A stretch of DNA of 64,000 nucleotides from Tulasnella sp. 424 (taxonomy: Eukaryota > Basidiomycota > Agaricomycetes > Cantharellales > Tulasnellaceae). The notes beneath the pieces were generated by a model. The model searched no databases. It saw only the letters and a program-made list of their open reading frames with translations, and was not told where the DNA came from. A program made the position numbers and the translations under genes. Location of the stretch: contig WSUB01000126.1 of the NCBI GenBank assembly GCA_019633425.1, positions 1 to 64,000 on the forward strand, read 5' to 3'. This document shows, in pieces, positions 56,111 to 64,000 of the stretch. Numbering within the stretch: position 1 is the stretch's first letter; each line of letters begins with the position of its first letter.

Positions 56111-57835
56111 TTGGAAGCTACAACTCCCTCAACACCGAAAACCTCGAAAATCTCACCCTATGTTCTTACGCCCCCAGTCACCCCGGCCAAAGCGAAAATC
56201 GAAGCCAAATCATTGGAAAGCACTTTCGCTCAGAAGAGCCGTAGCAAACCAGTCATAAAGACCAGGACACCAGGCCAACTGTCGCAGCCATTAACGACGC
56301 CATCGAAACCTTTGGGGAGGAAAGTCTCGCCAAATATTGGATCACAGACTACGACCCGATCACCAAGACCAACACTGGAAGGCTCATCTGGTACACCGCA
56401 CGAAAAGACCATAGCAATACCCACTTCGGAAGCTCCAACTCCCTCATCGTCGAAAACCTCAAAAACCTCATCCTCTGTCCTTACACCCCCAATCACCACG
56501 GCCAAAGCGAAAATCGAAGCCAAATCACTAGAAAGCACGTTAGCTCAGAAGAACCGCAGCAAACCAGCCCTAAAGGCCAGGGCACCAGGCCAACTGTCGC
56601 GGCCATTAACGACGCCATCGAAACCTCTGGGGAGGAAAGCTTCGCCAAATATTGGAGCACCGACTACGACCCCATCATCAAGACTAATTATAAGACCAAC
56701 ACCTCAAAACTCATCTAGTACACCGCACGAGAAGAACAAAGCCATACCCATTTCAGAAGCTCCAACTCCCTCATCATCGAAAACCTCGAAAATCTCATCC
56801 TCTTTTCTTATACCCCCAGTCACCCCGACCAAACCGAAAATCGCATCCAAATCACTGGAAAGCACATTAGTTCAGAAGAACCGCAGTGAACCAGTCCTCA
56901 AGGGCAGGACACCACGCCAACTGTGGCAGCCATCGACGAGGCCATCGAAACATCCGGGGAGGAAAACCTTGCCAACCCTGGAATTCTAATTCTCCCAAAA
57001 AGCCATGAATTGTCTTATACACTCGCTCTACTCATTTTTATATACATTCTACTTTACATTATAAAGAGAGAGAGTCATACCTTTTGAAATGGGGGAATTA
57101 CGGGGGGAGACTGCAAGGTGGGCGGAGTCCCGTAGAACGTGGGAACGCCTATTGTTATGAAAATAGCTGTAAGTTGTATTTAGCCCACACTCTATACCAA
57201 TGATAATATATTAGAAGTCCTCAGAGAAACCATTTAACTACTCATTATAATCGATTATTTTCCAACTAATTACCAATTACGATTAAATACGAAATTTCCG
57301 TAATCGTAATGTAATTGGTTGGAGCCTTAGCCAAATATTGAATCACGGACTACGACCCGATCACCAAGACCAACACCGAAAAACTCATCTGGTACACCGC
57401 ACGAGCCGCAGCATACCTTCCAAGCGGAGGCATCAGGGTCACCTTCTGGTCTCAAGGCTAGCGGGAGCAGCTATTCGCCCACCGGGACCGATGGGTCCCT
57501 CGGCTCCCCGGACGAATCAAAGCATCCATCGCAACTGTCGGCGTTGTCATCCACGGCCTCCCCATCAACAAGGATATCACAAAGATCAACTCCAAAGCCA
57601 TTAGCACCCACCTCCAAGAAAATAAAATAGATGTGGACGCTATCTCACACATTATAGCTGTTCCGGAATGTCTTGTCAGACGCGCGTTTTTGTTTTTTTT
57701 TTCCGACCTGGGACGCCGTGATACGGCACCGCTCATTACACCTCACGTTTCTCATGTACAACGGATTCGAAAATGTAAAGCTTTTACCATATCTATTCTG
57801 CGAAACTATGAGCAATATCGAGCGAAAGGGTGAAG
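56111..57835 (+). mobile_element. Retrotransposon ORF1/gag-like relic with tandemly repeated segment
   Basis: From about 57395 one frame gives a protein-like sequence: LIWYTARAAAYLPSGGIRVT, a stop at 57459, then FAHRDRWVPRLPGRIKAS, ATVGVVIHGLPINKDI and AISHIIAVPE. The VVIHGLPI core and its surroundings resemble ORF1 of fungal Tad1-type LINEs. The segment before it (AAINDAIETFGEESLAKYW, then TDYDPITKTN) also appears three times upstream in units of 309 and 327 bp (56120, 56429, 56756), in the same reading sense. A longer open frame in another phase (56111-56989, rich in S, T, P and K) looks like a shadow. No reverse transcriptase was seen. Confidence 0.4.
56990..57330. repeat. AT-rich insert with a palindromic end
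   Basis: A 340-bp AT-rich stretch interrupts the repeat series: the unit text stops at GCCAA (about 56970) and resumes at GCCAAATATTG (57329). Its right part holds an inverted repeat, CCAATTACGATTA at 57273 against TAATCGTAATGTAATTGG ending at 57318. This could be a short non-autonomous element, but clear terminal repeats and a target duplication were not established. Confidence 0.45.
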
Positions 57836-58384
57836 ATTTACGGGTTTAGGGAGTGCGGGTAGACCAGGCGTTGAGCCCCGAAGCACCCACGATTGCGATC
57901 GAGCGGAACTTTTGATTTATCCCAGTCTGTAGGCGTTGTGAGGTCAAAATAAAATGTTTCCCAGTCTTTCTCTGCATCCCGGCTGATCACTGTGTGTGTG
58001 TGTGACCTGGGAAGCGAGCGACGGTAGTTAATGACACGGAGTTAGCGGGGCTTGACTTTCGGTGCCTGAATGCGACGAAGGCCACTCGCACCGTCAAGCC
58101 CGATTTAAACTCGTAGCGGATTGCAATTGGCTACTTGAGTTCGACGACTCGTCTAAAAGCGTCGAGTGAAACTCGTGACCTCTCCTTTACACCACTTCCC
58201 TCCCGTCTTGTCACCCTTCTCCCTCCAGCACGGATTTCGGTTTGGACCGCTCATTAACCCCTCACTCCCCCAGAGCCAAGCATTGAGGGTACTTCAACCT
58301 AAACAGGGTCCACCTGATCACATTCATCGGACTCGTAATTTATTCCCATTATAACCCCACCGTCTCTCGCTCGTTCGACCTAAG
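57836..58384. other. Intergenic region
   Basis: About 550 bp. Contains a short (TG)n run at 57991-58004. The right end is pyrimidine-rich and looks like a promoter before the ATG at 58385. Confidence 0.4.
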
Positions 58385-58528
58385 ATGCTCAAACGTACGG
58401 CAGGTATTCTGTCGGGGCTTTTCAAAGGACAGAAGCAGCGCCGTGGCGAACGCGGTGGACCCACAACGGAACAGCTCGATGATCCAAGTCGTACCGGGTA
58501 TGGATGTGACGCTCGTATTCGGTTTTGA
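58385..58528 (+). CDS. Possible first exon of an unrecognised gene
   Basis: A frame of 47 aa (MLKRTAGILSGLFKGQKQRR...) follows a C/T-rich leader typical of fungal starts and contains a donor-like GTATGG near 58496. It occupies the place where the 5' exons of the broken X2 copy would be expected, yet resembles neither X0 nor X1. It may be a fragment of another gene joined to the X2 remnant. Confidence 0.25.
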   Translation: MLKRTAGILSGLFKGQKQRRGERGGPTTEQLDDPSRTGYGCDARIRF

Positions 58529-58821
58529 GAAGTCTGCCACCAAACTCAGCGTCAACAGTCAAGCTAAGACAAACGACACGAAGCCACTGCCAGTAAGGGG
58601 AGTGCCTGCTGAGCCCCGTCCCTCACCTTCCCGCGACGCCCGGATCCTTTGGCTGGGGTAGCTCTCCAAAGAATATGGTCTTTTCAAAGACTCACTTGAA
58701 CACACAACACGCCAACGATTCTGAACGTTTACTCTTTCCGCTGAAGCACACGTATGATACTTCTCTCATCAAGTTTGCCATCTCAGTATATCTTTGACCC
58801 GAATGCCACTCTCTCTCGCAG

Positions 58822-61038
58822 CTTGACCTCCGACTTTGAAAAGGAAATGAATGCCCGGTCGCATTATTCTTGTATCGGCGTGGAGTCACGCTGGCTACAA
58901 CAACCGCAATATCAGAGTCGACTGGCCACGTTGAACTCGTGCTTTACCTCGTACGTCTGACGTGTGGTCTCAGTTCGTGATATCAGGTGGCTTAGGGTCG
59001 ATCCTCCGAGTCCATGCAGATCCGACGGACTCGGAGGTCAGAAATCAGCAGAAATGATTGGATAAAGATTAAACTTGAGATGTCACGCGTGCAAAGCACG
59101 CGAGTAGACAACACCTTGCCCCACGCCTGTTTGCCAAGATTTCCGCTATAATCAGTCTGGTGAAAGAAGCCGCAGGAGTCAACGGGCAAGATGCCCCTTT
59201 CAGTGGTGTGAACGTCATCATCATTGGGGACTTTTACCCGTTCCCTCCCGTTGCCGCGAAGGCTTATACTTTCCGATCAACCGGAGGGCCGACACTGAGG
59301 AAGACGTGATTGGGAGAGCCTTATACGAGAAGTTCAAGACTGTACGAGAAGTTCAGGACTGTTGTCATTCTCAGGGAACAGGTTCGTGTCACCGATCCTG
59401 TGTGGGTGGAGATTACTCCAGGTGGCAAGGAAGGGTCTCTGCTCTCCAGAACAGTTACGCACCCTTTGTACACTTGTGTTAACGTCGCCGGAGTGTGAGG
59501 CAACGGACTTCGGGACAGCACCAAGGAAAGATGCAATACTGGCTACCCCAAGGCACAGCATCCGTACTCAATGGAACGCAGAGGCGCTGAGAAAGCACTG
59601 TGCCGAAACCAAGAACGCTTTATACATTTGCCCTGCCGAAGACACAATAAACGGTCGAGCGGAAGATCAATTCTCGCTGGACAAACAGTATGGAATAGTG
59701 ACGAAGCATAGCAGAGGCTGGAAGGGTCGGAGGGAAAAGAATGGGTTGCCGGAAGAAGTAAGCGAGCTGGCTATTGGGATGGAAGCCATGGTGACATACA
59801 ATGTCGAAACCGACCTTGACGTGGAAAACGGAGCATGCGACACCTACAGTAGTGGATATCGTACTGCACGAGGACGAACCATCAATCGAACCAGGAGCAG
59901 CCGAAGTACGGCTGAGACATGTGCCGACATACCTCTTGGTCAGGATCAAGAAGACACAAGCAGAGGAGGAACCACTAGTCGGGCTCGAACGGGGGGTATT
60001 GCCATTGGAGGCTGGAGCCGATGGAGAGAATATATATGATCGATCTCGTGGCGCAGAAGATGACCAAGACGGTGCACTGGGCTGACCGGCGCAAGGTCAG
60101 ACACTAGAGCGTGTTGTGGTAGGCATTCACGTTGGGAAGGTTCCGACAGGCAACATAACACCCTTCAACGCATATGTCACCTTGTCACGGAGCTCAGGCA
60201 GATCAATAATACGACTCTTACGAGATTTCGATGACGCACTTTTCACGACCCTGCCCTAGCGGTGGAGGACGAGAGACTAGAAAAATTAGACAAAGAAACG
60301 AAGAGTGCATGGGACCTCAGGCATATAATGAAGAGGGGTGGCGGAATAGAGAATGACCGATCGGAGTAGTAAGTAAAGTAGATAGTAAACTGAAGGCAAG
60401 AAGTGCAAAAAAACCGTTCATACTTGCAGCACACAGAAAAAAAAGACCCAACAAGTCGAGAAATATAGAACATACATGTGTAGTAGGGAAATTGGTAAAT
60501 AACATGTGGCGGAGAAGCTTCGGGATAAAAGGCAGGAGGAGAGGCACGCGAAATCCGCAGACTCAGGGGTGTCCGGGGGGATCGGGGTCCTGCGTGCCTG
60601 CAGAGTGAACCGCGGTCATTTAGGGGGGACGAGAGACCTTGGGGCAAGGTGATACATCTCCCCTGACCCACGTCTCGTCCTTCACTAACTTGGACCTCTC
60701 CGCTAGCTTGCCATCGATTCCAAATCTCCTACTTTGAAGCAATCCAATCACACGCCGACCTTCCAGTCGTCCAATCCATCCGCTCCATCCTCCTCTCCAC
60801 ACGCAAAGCAGCCTACGCACAACACGACTACCTCGACTCTGCCGACATTTACGACGCCTTTATTCCCCGAAACGTCTTCGACCACCCCGAGCTGAGGGGC
60901 TTGCTGAACTCTGACATGATGGATGTCAAAGGGAGAGAAGAAATGGCGAAACTCGAAGCTGGGGTTATGGCTCAACAGCCGGCGCCCCCCAAATGGTGTT
61001 ACGAGACCTACATCGGTTATACCCCTGGCGGGAAATAA
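58822..61038 (+). pseudogene. Family X copy X2, broken
   Basis: The counterpart of X1 exon 4 lies at 58822-58950 (DFEKEMNARSHYSCIG), with one base missing at CTGGCCACGTTG, which shifts the frame. The region of the 60-nt exon follows (near 59022-59068), then a Helitron relic interrupts. The last exon (60707..61038, 332 nt, same length as X1) is still open, with VQSIRSILLSTRKAAYAQHD and the end YIGYTPGGK. X1 exons 1-3 have no counterpart upstream. Confidence 0.8.
59070..60655 (+). mobile_element. Helitron helicase relic inserted in X2
   Basis: Frames in the plus direction show PIF1-like helicase blocks used by Helitrons: VNVIIIGDFYPFPPVAAKAY (about 59210), the region EVSELAIGMEAMVTYNVETD (about 59760), YLLVRIKKTQ-type sequence (about 59930) and NAYVTLSRSSGRSIIRLLRD (about 60165). 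Frame changes and stops separate them. The walker A part and the Rep domain are absent. A hairpin, CGCGTGC-AAA-GCACGCG, at 59086-59102 directly after TCA fits a Helitron end. The flanking X-gene sequence resumes at about 60655. Confidence 0.75.
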
Positions 61039-63554
61039 AAAACCCTCTACGTGCTCTCTCGCGCACGCTGCGACGACGTTCATGGCTGGTTCCCTCGTTT
61101 TCGTCTTCATGCATGCATCACCACCCCTTCCGGCTTTCGGTTTCCCATGCTTTCTGGTTTTTTCTTCCTCCCTTTTTTTATTGGTTGGGCATTGTATTTC
61201 GAGGTTTTCGCACTCTCGGTATGTCTTCCCAACATCGATATCCACACAAGCAAAGCAAAGCAAAAAACCATCCCTCCTCCTCACGCTCTGTATCGTTATT
61301 TATTCTTTACTCAATTACCCTGGCCTTTCTTTCTTCGGTAGTAGAGTCGTATAACTTGATAGTTCACTTTTCGGGTTTGTTATATGGACGAACGCAAATA
61401 GTCATAACTTTAATTAATTCACGGATTTCGTTTTTATGACGAACTGGTTCTGCCCTTTTTTTCTCTCCGCGCGCGCCGCACTTTCCCGAGTGAGCGATCG
61501 AAGTTGAGCGTCAGTGCCTAATACGTCGTTGAATCGGCGATCGGGACCCCTTCGCGCAGTTAAATTACCGGTTGCAGGGATTGAAGACTCGGGGACCGGG
61601 GAAGGCTGCATCGTCGCACTGTGGATGCAGCGCAGCAAAAAAAAAACGTGTGCGAGCGCCTCAGGGTCCCCAGGCGCATGCTTTGCCACAATACAACCAC
61701 GCTTTCTAATGGTCAGAATAAACCTTCGTATACTCAGGCGTACACTGAGGTCGCGTACCGGAACATGTACCGCTAGTCACGCGGCTTTGCCAGTGAAGTG
61801 GACAAGTAGGCGGTTTCAGCCTTTGGGCGGCTCGGTTCTAGAATCCCCCCCCCTCCGGGCCGAACTCTTCTGGACCTCCCTCCGAAGTGAGAGAACTCCG
61901 ACTGCATGACATGTACACACAGTTCCAATTGCTTTCAGTATACCTATGGTTTTTGCTTTTGAGCTAAGTGCGGTTCAGAGAGTCCAGTGGCCGCGGTCCG
62001 GAGTTCTCCGCCACCCGCTTTGGTTGAGCCTAGAACTACCGACTCTTGTGACTCGATCGGCGAAACCCACATTCCCTAATTGCACAACTTGCCATACTTC
62101 AGTTTTTGAGGCATTAAAGCTCAAGTCGCCCGACGAATCCTTCACGATCCGATGGTGAACCTTTCGCCAGGGCATGCATATGCGGAGGGCCCTTGCTGAA
62201 CAATGGGGCCTTTTCTTCTGGAAGAGTCGGGTATTTTTCGATGGAACCTCCGCAGGAAGAAAAAAAGGGGAATCTCCCTCATACCTCTTTACTCGGGGGT
62301 GGCTTCGATAGCTGAATTCCCTCTATTGTGCTCACATGAATTACTCCATGCAGCTTGGGGCCCCTCCCGAGTTAGCGCGTTGGTTTCAGAACTATCTCTT
62401 TTGAGGTTAAACACTACAATATTCCGGACCCGGACTAGTCAATGGGACATTTGGCCGAGCCTTGTGAGCACTTTCCGCCATTGGGATCGCTCTTAAGACG
62501 GTGGATTGATCAGCTTCTGAGGTAAACACAGTGAATACCACTAAGGGTTTTTATTTTGTCGATCACCATGAGATTTACGTATGACTAGGGCGTCGGTCAG
62601 CTTGGCAGGTCGTCGGACAAGGTCCTGGCTCAGCGAGCGTGCGTCCGATCGTTGCTTCCAATTTAGAAATGGGATATCGGCAACATCCAATCAGACAGCC
62701 TCACTTGCACCACGCCACGTGCCTGCCTGCGTGCAGGGCTAGAAATACGAGATCTGACTGGCACTTCCTTCGCGGGCGACTCCCCTCAGGTTCCGGATTT
62801 CTCCTGTCGACCTATCCCATAACCCACTTTTAGGCATTTTATTCCATCGGGCACAGTTCTCTACATGTCGGCACCAACCAGCTGTCAACATTCGGAGCAT
62901 TTCAGTCTCTCGTCCCTTTTTTTACTAACTTGAAGACAATATTATCCACCAGCCTCGTCGTGTAGCAGCTAGATATATTATCAAAGTAGTTAGAACCGCC
63001 ATGTCCGCCGAACTAACCGCCACCTCTGAGCAGTAATTCTCGTATTTATCGCGCTCGTCTTAGCTGCGAGGCCATCGCATCCGTTTCGTCAGGTAGTGCT
63101 GTGGGCAGCAGTAGTCCCAGCGCTACTCAACAACCAGCAAGGATATGTGCACCACGTATCATTAGGAGCAGGTGCTGAAGAAACAAATGGATCCAGACAT
63201 CCTGAGCTGTAGGAGGGATGGATAGGGACTGAGCCAATTAGGAAGTGAGCGCTTAAAATCGCCATCATCCAATCAAACAAGCAATGCGGCAGAGCCTCTC
63301 TTGCACGCCTCGCGTGCGTGCCCTGCAGGAGAGCACGCGGTAATAAGAAATCTGACTGGAACTGCTCTTGAGGTGCGTTCCCTTCACCACCCAAAAGCTT
63401 CCGGCAAGACACTGTCGCCCATCTCTTCACCGACGTCTTTGGAGGTACTCCCAAGATCGGCTTCAGCCCCAGGGTAATCAGTCCCTCACTTACCATTCAG
63501 TCACCACTTTCCCGCTGGGTTACGATCTGTCATTCAGGGCTCCAATAGTCAGAT
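61039..63554. other. Non-coding stretch before K2, duplicate of 52001-54242
   Basis: About 2.5 kb. Follows the upstream copy closely to about 62790. The kinase promoter block then appears twice: once at 62675-62790 (CCAATCAGACAGCCTCACTT, then GAGATCTGACTGGCACTTCC) and again, more diverged, at 63095-63390 directly before K2. No gene recognised. Confidence 0.55.
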
Positions 63555-64000
63555 ATGTCGGAGCATCGGCCCTTCGACAGCATTGCCGAAGAAGAGACAG
63601 ACTCTCGCATTCCCAGACTCTCCAGCCGGAGCGCACCTCCTCGTACCCATTCAGAGCAGAGCACACCTCATATCCATCCAAGGTGCAGCCGGAGCGCACC
63701 TCCTTGTTCCCTTCCAGCGAAAAGCGCACCGACTCGCACCCATCCAGGGCCGAGCGGTGGAATGATAATAGCGAAACCTCCCTTAAGTTCCATCCATATC
63801 CAGGCCCGGACAGCCTTCCAAACGCACCAGAAACGAGCTTCAAGACGTGCAATCACAATCTACTCGGAGGATATTCCTCCAATGAAAGAGGAAGAAGTGG
63901 CTCAAATGCGATGGGTCGGATTTGTTACCCTTGTAGACCAGCCGGGCGGCCAATACAGACAGAGATCATCAGCTCCGGCCGCTTATGGAGGATTCAGCGA
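63555..64000 (+). CDS. TKL-type kinase, copy K2, 5' part only
   Basis: Open from ATG 63555 to the end of the window, which cuts it in the first exon. The part from IYSEDIPPMKEEEVAQMRWV through LVDQPGGQYRQRSSAPAAYG to GGFS matches K1 (HSEDIPPMGEEEVGDMRWVE). The N-terminal part differs and holds short repeats (SRSAPPRTH, SRSAPPCSL, KSAPTRTH) about 13-20 residues apart, probably disordered and rich in phosphorylatable serines. The kinase domain itself lies beyond the window, so activity cannot be judged. Confidence 0.7.
   Translation, partial: MSEHRPFDSIAEEETDSRIPRLSSRSAPPRTHSEQSTPHIHPRCSRSAPPCSLPAKSAPTRTHPGPSGGMIIAKPPLSSIHIQARTAFQTHQKRASRRAITIYSEDIPPMKEEEVAQMRWVGFVTLVDQPGGQYRQRSSAPAAYGGFS

Larger units (their letters stand above)
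51241..63555. repeat. Direct segmental duplication of the X-kinase block
   Basis: 51241-54300 and 58795-63600 are direct copies about 7.5-9.3 kb apart. Matching landmarks: AATGAATGCCCGGTCGCATT (51291 and 58847), the X last exon (332 nt in both), the long non-coding stretch after X, CCAATCAGACAGCCTCACTT before the kinase, and the kinase first exon. The downstream copy contains a 1.6-kb Helitron insertion (about 59070-60655) and extra promoter sequence. Confidence 0.85.

Noticed and set aside
56111..56989. 292-aa S/T/P/K-rich frame as a separate gene
   Set aside because: It lies in a tandem repeat, has no start context or domain, and the ORF1-like fossil continues in a different frame.
1..64000. 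rRNA, tRNA, CRISPR array or prokaryote-type operon
   Set aside because: None recognised; gene structure is eukaryotic throughout.

Overview
The window is nuclear DNA of a filamentous basidiomycete, most likely an Agaricomycete. The signs are genes dense with short (about 50-65 nt) GT-AG introns, large lineage-specific F-box families, TKL-type kinases with an HGD catalytic loop, fungal plant-cell-wall enzymes (CBM1-PL3 pectate lyase, GH5_7-type mannanase), secreted fungalysin, and Helitron and LINE-like relics. No rRNA, tRNA or CRISPR array was recognised. All calls come from reading the sequence; exon models were accepted where splice sites and reading phase closed exactly.

Layout. 1-3.5 kb: the 3' part of a fungalysin (M36) paralog whose catalytic core is deleted, then a complete F-box gene. 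4-12.1 kb: three tandem F-box/LRR genes in a 3.05-kb repeat unit that ends at the stop codon of a full-length M36 metallopeptidase (12.1-15.5 kb). 16.7-18.3 kb: CBM1-PL3 pectate lyase. 18.3-23 kb: gene-poor, with a small ORF, a decayed LRR-like relic and a minisatellite. 23-25 kb: a tail-anchored protein gene (TA1) and a fragment of an F-box-associated propeller-like gene. 25.5-29.2 kb: 19-exon phospholipase D. 29.7-31 kb: three-RRM protein with a mitochondrial-type N-terminus. 32.2-34 kb: mannanase. 34-40.2 kb: a partial duplicate of the neighbouring gene, a PD-(D/E)XK-like fragment, and a 1369-aa Byr4/Bfa1-like protein.

41-64 kb is an accessory region built from repeated modules. A small tail-anchored membrane protein gene is transcribed divergently from a gene for an uncharacterised, predicted helical protein (here family X). 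This pair occurs twice (41.1-43.7 kb and 49.2-52.0 kb). A TKL-type kinase gene follows X in tandem, and the X-kinase pair is duplicated about 9 kb downstream, where the X copy is split by a Helitron helicase relic and the second kinase runs off the window. The first kinase copy carries several disabling changes. The tail-anchored gene plus the propeller-like gene also exist as an inverted, partly degraded copy at 23-25 kb.

The wall-degrading and secreted enzymes (M36, PL3, GH5) fit a saprotroph or plant-associated lifestyle. The most promising undescribed item is the recurring tail-anchored/X/kinase module, whose function cannot be read from the sequence.
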